From Sphaerolaimus hirsutus (lineage: Eukaryota > Nematoda > Chromadorea > Monhysterida > Sphaerolaimidae), in the NCBI GenBank assembly GCA_964036195.1, contig OZ038453.1, positions 17,459,206 through 17,523,205 on the forward strand: DNA of 64,000 bases, in the 5' to 3' direction. Below the pieces are notes generated by a model. It was not told the origin of the DNA. It saw nothing but the letters and a program-made list of their open reading frames with translations, and searched no databases. Of this stretch, positions 45,349 through 56,811 are shown in pieces. Numbering within the stretch: the stretch's first letter is position 1; every line of letters begins with the position of its first letter. The translations under genes were made by a program, and so were the position numbers.

Positions 45349-45534
45349 CGTTTTCTGTACTCGCGTACTTTCACAAACAAGTGTAATGTGAGTACCAGTA
45401 CTTTTTAAGGAGGAAACGTAAACGTATTTACTCAGTACTCGAGTATATGTACTTTTTGAACAAACGTAAACACGTTTAAACAATTATGTTGCCATGTCAA
45501 GTGTATAATGTTAACTGATAAATACGAGCATGGA

Positions 45535-47016
45535 ATTGAGGAGTTTGATTCCGAAACCCGTTATCTGCAGGTTTTTGGGTTTTTTGAAAATCGAATTTGA
45601 AATTTTGACATTGGCCCGCGCGGGCATGCTTCAAGTGACAACGCTTGCCCGTAACTTTTTGAAAAGTTCATGAATTTCTCTACATTTTCCATATTTACAA
45701 CCCTCTGGCCGGCATATATACCCAGAGTTATGACGATTTGTTTGACGTCACATCAGCATAAATGCATGCAGATAACGAGTTTCGGGTGCAAAGTCACCTG
45801 CGGATTGACAGGTTTCGGGTGCAAATTCATAAAAACCTCTAAAAACCAGTACAGATTTCCTTAACGAGTTTCGGATGCAAACTCCATTTTTGTATGGTGA
45901 TTTTGACACCTCCATACTAAATCCTTAACGAGTTTCTGATGCAAACTTTTTTCTCTGCAGATAACGAGTTTAGGGTGCAAAAAATGATAGTTTTTTTGTA
46001 GATAACGGGTTTCGAGTGCAAACTCGCCTATTTTGGGCTGCAGATAACGGGTTTCGGATGCAAACTTGCATTTTTTTAAAAAAACGGAATCTCTGTATCT
46101 CGCAGAGTTGTACAAATACTGGTATTTTTGGAAAACGTAAACGTAAACGTAAATACCTTTTCCAAATCTAAAGTATAAATACTAAAACGTAAGGTATTTT
46201 TAAAATACCAAGGAATACGTAAAAAAAACGTAAACGTAAAATTTTTATATGTGTAGTATTTGCCATTTTGCTTTGGAAAATACCATTATTTTCACCTTTA
46301 TATGGGTGAATCGCTGATTTCCACACAATATCTTTATGTTATTAGCACTACATGCTCACCATAATGAACAACATCGAGTCAGACAACTATAACAAATGAT
46401 AATCTAACACAAACAACAATGATATAAACATCAAAATTGAGCAAAAATTACACCTTCATAATTTATTGTCAGTTTATGACAAAATATACCTAGTTACATT
46501 TTTATGTGCGGCATTGACTCTGGTCAGTGGACATTAGTGGCTATGTATTGGAGTGTATTCAATATTTTAGGTATTGTTTGTAATCATGCTAATTGCAGGA
46601 CTAAAGGGATTGCCACATCATTCTGACAATTTTAAGTGGTCAACCATCAACATGGGTAGAGAATTCATGGAAATATGCAGTTCCGTCTGAGGGCGCAGCC
46701 GCTAAGAAACTACAAAATATCGGAATTTTTACGTTTTCACATGTACCCGGGTATTTCTGTCAGGAAAATGTAACAAAACGTAACGGTATTTTTCAAAAAC
46801 GTAAACGTAAACGTAAATATAAATACCCAAATCACCGGGTATTTTGGGTAAACGTAAATACGTTTTTCCAACTATGGTATCTAGGGAACGGTATGAGATA
46901 TTGAGAAAAAAATTTTTCTATCACAAAGAACTATATATATATACGTCAGATCCGCACTTAACTCAATTTTTTTCACTTTTGCACTTAACGGGTTAAGGAA
47001 CCAAACTCCTCAATTT
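45535..47016. repeat. Repeat with AATTGAGGAGTTTG ends and GATAACGRGTTTCGG units
   Basis: Inverted ends (AATTGAGGAGTTTGATTCC and GGAACCAAACTCCTCAATT) enclose at least seven dispersed copies of a unit like GATAACGGGTTTCGGATGCA at 45560-46070. An ACGTAAAC hAT-type element (46103-46876) is inserted inside. No clear target duplication. Confidence 0.55.
46103..46876. mobile_element. ACGTAAAC hAT-type element (copy 3)
   Basis: CAGAGTTGTACAAATACTGG on the left and TTTTTCCAACTATG on the right, with ACGTAAACGTAAACG arrays at both ends. The flanking 8-mers gtatctcg and gtatctag match at 7/8. The centre is unique AT-rich sequence. Confidence 0.78.
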
Positions 47017-47030
47017 GTTCAACTCTTCAC

Positions 47031-47516
47031 CAGAGTTGTTAAAAGTACCGAACTTTTTCAAAGTATATGTAAACGTAAAGTATTTATTTTTTACTCACCC
47101 CCTGGGTACAGAAAACGTAAAGTAGAAATTTTCTACTTTTAGTCATGAGTAAACGTGAGTAAACGTACTTTTTTTTCCCAGAAAACGTAAATGTGAGTAC
47201 TTTTGAGAAATGTCATCAAAATTTTCGCTCGAGATCACTCATTTTCATAACTTTTTTGTGTGCATATTTTAATACATTTTCGGCTAGGTACATAATTTTC
47301 GACCAGTTTCCTCAATTTTAGCGTATTTTCTCCCTTTTTTCCTTTCTATGCCATAATAAACGTATATAAAAATACGTTTTCTGTATTAGAGAACTTTCAA
47401 AAAGTATACGTAAATGTGAGTACAGGAACTTTTCTTGGAGGAAACGTATACGTATTTACTCTGTACTCGAGTATACGTATTTATCGAGTAAAAGTAAATA
47501 AGTTTCAACAACTATG
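47031..47516. mobile_element. ACGTAAAC hAT-type MITE (copy 2)
   Basis: CAGAGTTGTTAAAAGTACCG on the left and GTTTCAACAACTATG on the right, with a perfect 8-bp duplication ctcttcac (47023-47030 and 47517-47524). It is very similar to the copy at 1551-2043. Confidence 0.87.
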
Positions 47517-47524
47517 CTCTTCAC

Positions 47525-48170
47525 CTGTAGAGGAAGAGAAAGTCATTTCGTTTGTGCTGTCGATTTAAAAAATGTAACAGATATTTTTTTAAATACAATT
47601 TGCCATCAGTAAAAATTACACATAATTATGTCTTAACAACTTTGTAAATAATACAAAAATCTAGAGTTATTATCTTTTAATTAAGTTTCATCAAGTTTAT
47701 CAGGAGTTACGGAAAAATTTTCCACCTCACACAGATGTCAATATTGTTACTTTTGACGCTGGCGTGTGCAAAGAACTTCATGATGTAAATATGTAAGACT
47801 GTACCAACCACAATGTACTGAATCAGGCCCAGGGGGCCATTACACTGTTGTTTAACTCAACTGAGTGTACACCTCGCATGTCATTTTGAAAGTAAATACA
47901 TATGCATATACCTATGTTTTGCAGGTATCAAAATTATATTTAACATACCTATACAATTTGCAGAGAAAAAACAACACTTTTTCTCAGATTTTTCCCTAAG
48001 CTGTGTAATTTCCCTTCTTCTGTGCCATGATGTTGTCAAAGTTAAAGGATTAACGCACAGTTAGTGAATACATGCAAATCTTCTTTAAGCATTACCGTTT
48101 TAAACCAACATTATCTAGCCAATATATTTACCCAGGTACATTTATATTTTTGTCATTTATACAGAATGTA
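47525..48170. other. No gene recognised
   Basis: AT-rich sequence without exon-like segments on either strand. It lies downstream of the DB-module gene. Confidence 0.5.
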
Positions 48171-48179
48171 CATGATATT

Positions 48180-48185
48180 TTTATT
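48180..48185 (-). terminator. Possible polyadenylation signal of the DB-module gene
   Basis: AATAAA on the minus strand, about 75 bp after the proposed stop codon at 48258-48260. Confidence 0.4.
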
Positions 48186-48257
48186 GTGAAAATAAATATC
48201 ATAACATTGAATAAATAGTCAAGCAATGACATCTTCAATCCATATTGTGTTGCATGG

Positions 48258-51200
48258 TCACTGAATTTGTGAATTGAACTGCTGAGGTGAAGACATAATA
48301 TTTATGTACACCATATTCATTCTTGAATAAGTCTACTGCCTGGGGCAGACAATTTTGATGAGGAAATTTTTGAGGGGGATTTTTCAATTAGTTTAGCGAA
48401 ATTTTGCATTGAGACAATAAGTTATTAATTTAAATTCAGATCGACTAAAATGATATTCCTTTTGTGCTTTATTTTTATTCCCAACTTGATGGCTTTCTAT
48501 TGTTTCTGATGATTTTTTCAGTCGGGAAATTATTCTATTTTTACCTAAATTGCTTAGATGTGATACTTTTTAGATGACTTATCCAAGAATATACAGCAAA
48601 TCCATGAATATTGTCACATTTCACATCAATCACGAGGCCTACTCACTCTCTTCCTTTCCACTTTCTGGAAGCACTGCTCACTCATAGTATCTAGCTTTCT
48701 AGCACATGGTAGATGTTTACTAGAAACCTGAAACGAATTATAACTTTTTTAACACTTTCTAAATGACCTATTTGAGAATAGATTGTATGCAAACATCCCC
48801 CATTAGCCATAAAAAAGAAACTTGCTTTAACTAAAAGAAAAAAGAAATGGATTGTTTGACAGATAATACATTAAATCTAGATCTAAAATAAGACATTTGA
48901 AAAATACAAACAGTTTCTAATGGTACCCATTTTCACATAATTATGCTAGGCCTATAGGTGAATATGTCAGATGATCCTGTGGTATAGTAGGGATTATGAA
49001 AATGCTCACTCCAAATCTGGACTGGAGGTATTCATATCTTCATTATTTCATACAAAACTAATTTGGAAAGTACTCATTGTCACACTACTTACAGATGTTA
49101 CCCACATCACACTGCATTTTTATCAAATGAATGGCTCACCTGTGGGAAGTCGTCAGTCATTGGAGTACAAAACGGAATGCATAGATCACCTATACCATGT
49201 TTTCTGCAGCACTCTTCATGGTCTCTTTCTTGTGCGGCACATTGAAGTAGCCCAATACCTGTTTCCATTAGTGGACATGACTTGTCAAACCACACTTTGG
49301 TCAACTGTGTTTATGTGTTGAAGCAAGAATGATACTTTGTGGCATATATTTTCCATAAATGAATGATATGAAATGAATTGTTGTTGTTTTTAGTTGACAA
49401 ACCTCCTTTTTGTTGAATTTGTCATAGTCGCACAATTTAAAACAGCTGGCTGGGACATAATATTTACAACATTTTGCAAACCTCTCATTTGGAGTAGATT
49501 TCTGTAATGGAAATGACAGTTGTTAACAATAGTTGTTGAAGTTAAGCAAACCATGCAATTGTTCAAACATTAAACAATTCTTAAAGTTCTTAAAATTCTT
49601 GTTTCCAGCTATAAAAATATATAATATAATTCAGCTAGCTAGGTGCAAGTTAGATCCAGAAACACCTTTTTTACTTAAAAAGCATCAGCCACCTGTACTT
49701 GAAACATATTTATAGGCAAATGAACTGAATCTTACACATTTTCAATAAAATTGGTTTTACACGTTTTTCACAAACCTTGTCAGGTTGAGTTATGTCATCA
49801 GTAATGTCACCAAATCCATCGCCCCAGTTGCTAAAGTCAAATTTCTCAATCTCCACTGACTTTTTCTTTTTTGACTTTTCTTCACCCTTTTTATCTTCAC
49901 TTTCATCCTCCTCACTCTCATCCTCTTCACTGTCATCCTCTTCACTGTCATCCTCTTCACTGTCATCCTCTTCACTTTCTTCATCATATTCAAACTCTTC
50001 CAATGACTCCTCGTCCTCTTCAGTTTCCTCATCATCAGATTTCTCATCTGAATCTGTTTCCTGTGATGAAACTGTGTGCAGTTGGCTGTGTAAAGTCAGG
50101 TTGGCCAGGGATTTGTAATGTGGATGATAGAACCATACAGTATCTTTTGTAATTGATAAAACAGCTAAAGCTGAGCAGTCTTCTGGGGCAGTTTGATCGG
50201 ATGTGAAAATACATACTGGTGCTGTGCATCTTAGTTTACCGCAATTTATCATGCATTATACTGAAGAAACCTCAGATTAAGAAATAACTCCTCCCTCAAA
50301 TAACTCAAACATCTGCTACAAAACCTAGTCAACAACAACTCTGTATCCAAACATGAATTTAATGTAACTCACACTGAAATTTCTAATGACATAATTATGA
50401 CAATGCACCAACCTCTTCTTCCTCAGTATCCTCTTCAGTATCCTCTTCCTCAGTGTCCTTTTCCTCAGTATCCTCTTCTTCAGTCTCATCTTCCTCACTG
50501 TCACCCTCCTCAGTCTCATCATCATATTCCAAGCTCCCCAATTCTGGAAGTTCTGTGGTTGCTTCAACTGAATCACTTTTTGAGGATGTTGTCGTACTGG
50601 ATGTGGTTGTGCTGGTTGTGCTCATGGTGGTTGTGCTGTATTTCTGCAAAATTTGGGATGATTTCTTTAGTTGGAGTTTTAGGTAAAGCCAAGTTTTTGA
50701 ACGGACAAGGGCCTGCAGTGCTTTTTGTTCTAAAGCTGGTCAAAGCTTTTTGGTTATACATAATAGGACTGGTCTTTTTGTGTCACAGCCAAGATGCACT
50801 ATAGCACCAAAAATTGACACTGGAGTTTTTTCAGCACTTTAAAACAGCTTTTTAGAAATACTTAAGTGATATGGTATTGACATGTTTGAACATACATGGA
50901 AGAAACCTAGATTTCGAACAGAGGGTATGCTTGGCAGGCATCACAATTAGTATGGAAACCTATTATAACCCATCAGAATAATGAACCAAAAATTATACTG
51001 TTTTTCATCATAATATTTCATTTTTACTATAGTAAAAAATAATTATGAAATTTATCACAGGAACGGAAAACGGAAGAAATTGCACTTGGCGGAAAACGGA
51101 AACGGAAAAAAATTTTTCAGTGGCCGGAAAACGGAAAAAAGGGGCCGGAAAAATGGAAACGGAACAATGACATTTGCATGGAAATGGAAAAATTTGCTGA

Positions 51201-54200
51201 AATTTTGCCAGAAAACAGATAAAATTTGCTGAAATTTTGCTGGAAGTGAAAAATTTTTGCTGGGAACAGAAAATTTTTACATAATTGATGATCTGCATGA
51301 ATTTTTTCCCAGTTTGGCTGGAACAGAAAACAGAAAGTTGAGCCAAAAAAGGTAAAATGAGGCAGAAAAACAGAAAATTGAGGTGAAAAACGGAAAAAAG
51401 GTGGAAAAAACTGGACATTGAGCTTGAAAACAGAAAAAGGCGGAAAAACAGAAAATTGAGCCAGAAAACGGAAAATGAGCCGAAAAAACGGCAATGGAAA
51501 GAAAGTGGCCAGAAAACGGAACGGAAAATGGAAGAAAAAAATTCAGCAGCCGGAAAACGGTCTGGAAAACGGAAAAAATTTGCCTGCAGAAAACAGAAAA
51601 TGGAAATTTGACACCCTAAGTGTAAGTATGGCATATCAGACATCACCCACCTCTTCAGCATGTTCCATAAAGCATTTCTGCATCTCTTTATCATATCTCA
51701 AGCATGGAGCCAATCTAAACTTCCCATCCCCATTGAACAATTCATCAGACTCTTTCGTATCAGGCGAGCACAAATGCAGACATCTTCCTGGAACACCAGA
51801 ATCCTGGCGGCAGTCCCAGACCCTGTAAAATTCCCTGTAAAATGTCAAATGTCATTCAAAGTGTCAAAAGTCATGTAAAATGCTCTGCAAAATGGCAACT
51901 CGGTTGCCATTTTGCAGAGCATTTTACATGACTTTTTACACTTTGCATGATATTTGACATTTTGCAGGGCAAATTGCTGGGTCTGGGATTGGAACCTGGC
52001 AGCACTTTTCCAGGGAGGTTCCATCTGTGGCGCAGCTGAAATAGATTTGTTGCACTTCGCGCAGGGGGCACAGGGCGTCGGGCTGCCACATGCGCAGTAG
52101 CTGGGTTGGGGGGGGGCAGAGTTGTTAAAATATCAAACTTTTTCAAAGTATATGTAAAGTATTTATTTTTACTCACCCTGGTACTTAGAAACTGTACCCA
52201 ATAATGTACCAAAAAATGTAGTGAAATATAGTGATGTAAGAGCATCATAGCGCTTGGCGTCATTGGCACTGGGTTTTGGAAAACCGCCATGCCATGGCAC
52301 TTTTAGCGCAATTTTTTTATGGCGCTAGGAACAAAGCGTCTGGCGCTGGCCTGGCGCTAGCGCCAAAACAAAAAGCCCCATGGAACTTTTGACGCCAAAG
52401 TCGTATCGCTTTTTTAACATCGATAGTGAAATAAATTTTCGAGCAATATCGTCAGCCATAGGCTGTGCAATGAATAAATGGACAATTAGCGATTTATGAC
52501 ACGTGACTTGACACAAAATACCAATTGTGAAGTTACTTATCACTAGTCAACTTGCAGAATTGACACAACGCCAATACCTGCTTAGGTGGTACAAAAAGTG
52601 CCAGCCAGGCCACCCATCCCAACTAGGGTGTCAAATTTCCGTTTCCGTTTTCTGTTTCCGCCTTTCTGCAGGAAAATTTTTTACCTTTCCGTTTTCCGTT
52701 TTCCGGCAGCTGAAATTTTTTTACCTTTCCGTTTTCCGTTTTCCATTTTCCGGCAGCTGAAAATTTTTTACCTTTCCGTTTTCCGTTTTCCAGCAGCTGA
52801 AAATTTTTTACCTTTCCGTTTCCGTTTTTCCGGCCCATTTTTCCGTTTTCCGGCTGAAAAAGATTTACCTTTCCGTTTCCATTTTTCCAGGCCATTTTTC
52901 CATTTTCTGGCTTGATTTTCAGTTTTCTGGCATTTTTCCATTTTTTTCCAATCTGTATTTATCTTTTTCCACCATGGTGTTTTTTTCTACCAGGTTCTTG
53001 TGTCATTCATAATTTTTATCTGTATCCAAATCTGTATCAGATGTGCTCACAAAGACGTGAAGACGAGAAAGACGAGACATGCTCACAAAACTCGGAGTCA
53101 AGATGTTTGCTGCCGATGGCTCGATTCTGCTTGGAAATCCCAACTACCTGGCCAGTCTGCGCAACATCACCACACAAACTGATTTGGCTGATTTGTCAAC
53201 CTGCGACATCAAGTTACGACCACCCACCTATCAATTTGGGAAGACTGCTGATTCTGCAAATGTTGCTGAATGGTCAAGCCCTCATGCAACACATCAAGGA
53301 AAGTGCAGCAGAAGGCCAAGTTGATGGATGTTGGATAAAAGACCTGCTGTCAATGCAAGACATGAAATTTGTTCATTTGATTGAGGAAACTCTTTTGTGT
53401 ATAAGCTTTTCTGTTTTCCCATGCAAACATTGTTCAATTGGTTTTTGTAACTTCAGATATGTGAAACTTGTAAACTCTGTTGTATCTCTTACCTTTTTAT
53501 GATTATCTGAGGTCATATAATCCGGTTACCACCTGAGGAGTTGAGTAGTAGTGTAGATGGGGTTATTACCAAACCCGCGATTGTTATGTTTCAAGTGCAC
53601 ACCACCTGTGACCTTTTGTGATGCATGTTCAGTTCAGCACTGTGCAATAAACTTGCTCTCCCAACTGTGTCTTGGGGTTGTGGGCCCCGTGTTGACCCAC
53701 ATCTACTCCAACTTTATTGTTGTTGTAGTGTATTTTTGCTACCTTTTGATGATTTTTTGTTGGTTCAGTTAAGCTTGAACGACAAGTGAAGTTACTGGCA
53801 TGATCCATAGTTGCAGAATGTACAGCTGCATGCAAATTTGTCCATTTCCGTGCAAATTTCACGTTATTTTTTCCGTTTCCGTGAAAATTTTGCTTTCCGT
53901 TTTCCGGCATTTCATTTTTCCGTTTTCCGGCTGATAATTATTTTTACCTTTCCGTTTTCCGCTGAGTGAAAAATTTTTACCTTTCCATTTTCCGGCAGAA
54001 ATTTTTTTTTTACCTTTCCGTTTTCCTTTTTCTGTAAAGTGAAAAAATTTTACCTTTCCGTTTTCCGTAAAAAAAATTTTTTGACACCCTAATCCCAACA
54101 CAGAAATCGTACCGACGGAAAAATGAAAAAAAAACAGGCAGTGAAATTGAAACGCACCAATCTCTTGTCAAAGAAGCGATATCTGCAGAAGAAATTGCAT

Positions 54201-54325
54201 TGCCTGGGTAAATCTTTGTAATTTGTACAGCATTCTCTGAATTGGGCGTCGCCCACGGCGGCAGTGCTCGCGTGTATTGAAAAAAAAATTATAAATGTTA
54301 TTTTAATTAAATGGTCCATCGCCAT
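48258..54325 (-). CDS. Secreted protein with duplicated DB-like cysteine modules and acidic linker
   Basis: Exons on the minus strand: 54158-54325, 51996-52100, 51651-51803, 50413-50643, 49776-50060, 49403-49501, 49140-49304, 48647-48727, and a tentative last exon 48258-48281. All introns are phase 0 and GT-AG; total 1311 nt, 436 aa. Exon 1 starts with a signal peptide (MAMDHLIKITFIIFFSIHAS). Two copies of the same cysteine layout follow. In the first, FRECCTNYKDLPRQCNFFC is followed by YFSCATDGTSLEKCCQ, GVPGRCLHLC and LAPCLRYDKEMQKCF. In the second, FAKCCKYYVPASCFKLCDYD is followed by LLQCAAQERDHEECC, LCIPFC and LPCARKLDTMSEQCF. The CC..C..C spacing resembles the DB module known mainly from nematode extracellular proteins; that assignment is from memory. 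Between the copies lie a Ser/Thr-rich and two Glu/Asp-rich exons (EEDDSEEDDSEEDESEE). Function unknown; probably extracellular. The second intron is exactly an introner-like MITE. Confidence 0.85.
51045..51616. mobile_element. GGAAAACGG array, truncated hAT-type element
   Basis: Iterated CGGAAAACGGAAACGG tracts end in ATTTGACACCCTA, the right terminus of the element at 52624-54091. The left terminus is not found. It lies in the third intron of the DB-module gene. Confidence 0.65.
51804..51995 (-). mobile_element. Introner: MITE that is exactly an intron of the DB-module gene
   Basis: On the minus strand the donor is TGCTGCCAG/GTTCCAATCCCAG and the acceptor is GACTGCCGCCAG/GATTCTGG. 192 bp, nearly a perfect palindrome with a GGCAACCGAGTTGCC centre. 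The flanking exons join in frame inside one cysteine module (SLEKCCQ then DSGVPGRCLHLC). Confidence 0.87.
52119..52215. repeat. Left fragment of an ACGTAAAC hAT-type element
   Basis: CAGAGTTGTTAAAATATC followed by CTTTTTCAAAGTATATGTAA and TTTTTACTCACCCTGG, the first 90 bp of the family. The rest is missing. Confidence 0.6.
52229..52425. mobile_element. Degraded GCGCC hAT-type element
   Basis: TAGTGATGTAAGAGC on the left and TTTTTTAACATCGATA on the right, with a perfect 8-bp duplication gtgaaata (52221-52228 and 52426-52433). The array is mutated (GGCGTC, GGCGCTAGG). Confidence 0.8.
52624..54091. mobile_element. hAT-type element, CCGTTTTCC arrays, with coding-like centre
   Basis: TAGGGTGTCAAATTTCCG on the left and TTTTTTTGACACCCTA on the right, with a perfect 8-bp duplication atcccaac (52616-52623 and 54092-54099). 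CCGTTTTCC arrays form both arms. The centre (about 53079-53510) has plus-strand segments that read like protein in two registers (MFAADGSILLGNPNYLAS, then MLLNGQALMQHIKESAAEG), broken by a frameshift. It may be a captured gene fragment or a transposase remnant; I cannot tell which. Confidence 0.85.
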
Positions 54326-54574
54326 CAGTGACGTAATCTGAGTGTGAAATTAATTTAAATGTGTGGTTTTGTTGCACTCGGGTGCAGTTGGGTAGCCAGT
54401 ATTTATCGACACCATATTTATCTCGTCATGTGACATGTCCAGAAATGGACAAATTTAAAAAAAACGCTTTGAAACAGTGGCGCCAAAGCGTGCGAGATAA
54501 TTTGTGCCTTTAATTACACTTTGGGCGCCTGTTCAAAAATAAAATAGTACCAAGTAACAATGGACAACACCATG

Positions 54575-54876
54575 CGTTCTGATGTAAAAGTGTCATTGCG
54601 CTAGCGCCAACGCAAAAAGCGCTATGGGGGTCTTGGCGCCATTTTGCTCTGGCGCTACTGGTGCCAGGCATTTGGGGTTTGAAAAGTGGCATGGCGCTAC
54701 TTTTGCATGGTGCCAGGAAGAATACGTTCAGAGCTGGTGCTAGCATCAGAGCAAAAAGCACCTTAGCGCTTGGTGCTATGTTCTGGCACCATTATCACTT
54801 TAGGCCAGAAAAGCGGCAAAGCGATTTTGGCACTTGGCGCCAAGCCAAGGTACTGGCGCTTTTGACATCTCTAGCC
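54575..54876. mobile_element. Degraded GCGCC hAT-type element
   Basis: TTCTGATGTAAAAGTGTC on the left and GGCGCTTTTGACATCTCTA on the right, with GGCGC/TGGTGCCAGG motifs inside. Flanking 8-mers accatgcg and gccatggg match at 6/8. Confidence 0.55.
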
Positions 54877-55005
54877 ATGGGCACTGTTCCGTCAGGCATT
54901 AATGTTGATACTAAATAGGTAAGATGGCCAGAGGTTCTTTTAACCACTTAAACAGAATGCATGTATAAAAACCATTCAGTCTGTCCAGTGTTCTTAAAAA
55001 GAAAC

Positions 55006-55442
55006 TACCGTATTACCTCGAAATACCCCCAGGGGGTTTATTATTTCGCCAGCACAATTTGAGGGGGGGATAATTCGAGGGGGGGGGGGGTTTATTCGAG
55101 TGGGGGGTCTATTATTTCGCCAGAAATTTTCGGAAATTCCCTATACGCGGACGTAAAAAAATCGAACAATTTCATTGATGTATATGCGTTTATACGCATA
55201 TATAACTGCATATACACAAAAACCCTACCCTAACGTCACTTAATCATCAGTTTTAACATGTGTTCTGCATTGTACAGATCACAAACTGCGGTTTTTTGTC
55301 ATGTCCGTTCACGTTACACTCAATCTTAGGGGGGGTATTTCGAGGGGGGGGGGGGTTATTATTTCCTCAGCCGAAATTTAGGGGGGGTATTTCGAGGGGG
55401 GGGGGGTAATTCAAGGGGGGGTTAATTCGAGGTAATACGGTA
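55006..55442. mobile_element. TA-flanked CCGTATT MITE, G-run interior
   Basis: TACCGTATTACCTCGAAATA on the left and TTAATTCGAGGTAATACGGTA on the right, with repeated ATTTCGAGGGGGG units. Confidence 0.75.
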
Positions 55443-55448
55443 AATAGG

Positions 55449-55520
55449 ATCTGGGTAGCATGGTGGTTAGCGCACTGAAGAGCTAATTCCAGGTGGGTGG
55501 GTTCGATTCCCACCTCAGAT
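55449..55520 (+). tRNA. tRNA-like sequence, probably a pseudogene or SINE head
   Basis: 72 nt with a 7-bp acceptor stem (ATCTGGG with CTCAGAT, one G-U pair), an A-box-like TAGCATGGTGGTTAG and a clear B box GGTTCGATTCC inside a paired T arm. The anticodon arm is poor (CTGAAGAGCTAATTCCAG), so a working tRNA is doubtful. It abuts the MITE ending at 55442. Confidence 0.5.
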
Positions 55521-56205
55521 AATACATTTTTAGATGGCAGGCACAATTTTCAGTATCGATTCATCAGTATTTTTATATATAACATTGGTTTTGATCCATT
55601 TTTGGTGCTGTATTCATTCTCTGTATGCTAGAAGTAATAATAGTTGTCTGCATGTGTTTTTGGTGTGTGAAATCCTGCCAATGTGTCTCCACATGCTTCT
55701 GAAGTATGACTCCCAATGTAACTAGGTATTTACTTTTTCTTCTAAGCGCATTCACACCTAAAGCTTTTTTGTTTAATATTTTTAGTCCAATATGAAAATA
55801 CGTGTGTGAGGCGTTGATAAAATGGACTTTTTTCCGCAGAACTTAAATATAACTTATAATATAACTTTATAATGCTATGCCATGCTCCGTGAAAGTACTG
55901 ACAGTGGCCCAGCTGCATATGCTGACTGGCAACCACGTTTAGGCCAAAAAATAAAAAATGAAAATGTTGTTTCAAACGGGACTGTAAAAAACGTTTTTAA
56001 CTTGATACGCAATATAAGATATGGTGTTGTACTTTTCAAACGTATGAGCATGTATTTATACGCACCGGAAGTGCGCCACGCTATGATAGCATGATTTTAT
56101 TAAAGACGCGCGACGTGTAAATGTAATCAAACGACTAAAATCCGGTGACGTATATAATCGATGATTATTGTTTACAGAGAAAACGTTGTAACGGGCAGAC
56201 ACTTC
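55521..56205. other. No gene recognised
   Basis: AT-rich; no supported exon on either strand. The sequence after the tRNA-like block could be a SINE body, but no second copy is visible in this window. Confidence 0.4.
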
Positions 56206-56209
56206 TGTC

Positions 56210-56811
56210 TAGTGATGTAAAAGCGCCATGGCGCTGGCGCTTGGTGCTAGCGCCTAAGCAAAAAGCGCCATGGCGCTTGGCACCGTGTCCATGATAAGCG
56301 CCATGGCGCTTGGCGGTATCTTCCTGTGGCGCCATTGGCGCTTGGCACCATGCCCATGATTAACGCCATGGCGCTTGGCGATACTTTTGCTCGGCGACAG
56401 GAACAAAATGCCCGGCGCTGGCGCCAAAGCAAAAAGCGCCATGGCGCTTGGCGCCATTTTTTTCTGGCGCCATCGGCGCTGAGTGTCGCAAAAGCGCCAT
56501 GGCGCTGGCGCTTGGTGCTAGCGCCTAAGCAAAAAGCGCCATGGCGCTTGGCACCGTGCCCATGATAAGCGCCATGGCGCTTGGCGGTATCTTCCTGTGG
56601 CGCCATTGGCGCTTGGCACCATGCCCATGATTAACGCCATGGCGCTTGGCGATACTTTTGCTCGGCGACAGGAACAAAATGCCCGGCGCTGGCGCCAAAG
56701 CAAAAAGCGCCATGGCGCTTGGCACCATTTTTTTCTGGCGCCATCGGCGCTGAGTGTCGCAAAAGCGCCATGGCGCTTGGCGCCAAAATCCTGGCACGTT
56801 TTACATCACTA
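56210..56811. mobile_element. GCGCC hAT-type element with internal 271-bp tandem duplication
   Basis: TAGTGATGTAAAAGCGCC on the left and ACGTTTTACATCACTA on the right. A unit of 271 bp starting GCGCCATGGCGCTGGCGC at 56223 is repeated at 56494 almost without change. No matching 8-bp flank was found. Confidence 0.7.

Larger units (their letters stand above)
31527..45488. mobile_element. ACGTAAAC hAT-type element split by later insertions
   Basis: The left part begins CAGAGTTGTTAAAAGTAAT at 31527. The right part (45349-45488) has the ACGTAAACGTATTTACTCAG tract and ends AAACAATTATG. Flanking 8-mers atgacatg and ttgccatg match at 6/8. A foldback element (31611-32470) and the BEL retrotransposon (32792-45348) lie inside. 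The pairing of the two ends is inferred. Confidence 0.5.

Noticed and set aside
49792..50118. Ser-rich plus-strand frame and other frames across 49790-50650
   Set aside because: They are complements of the acidic exons of the minus-strand DB-module gene.
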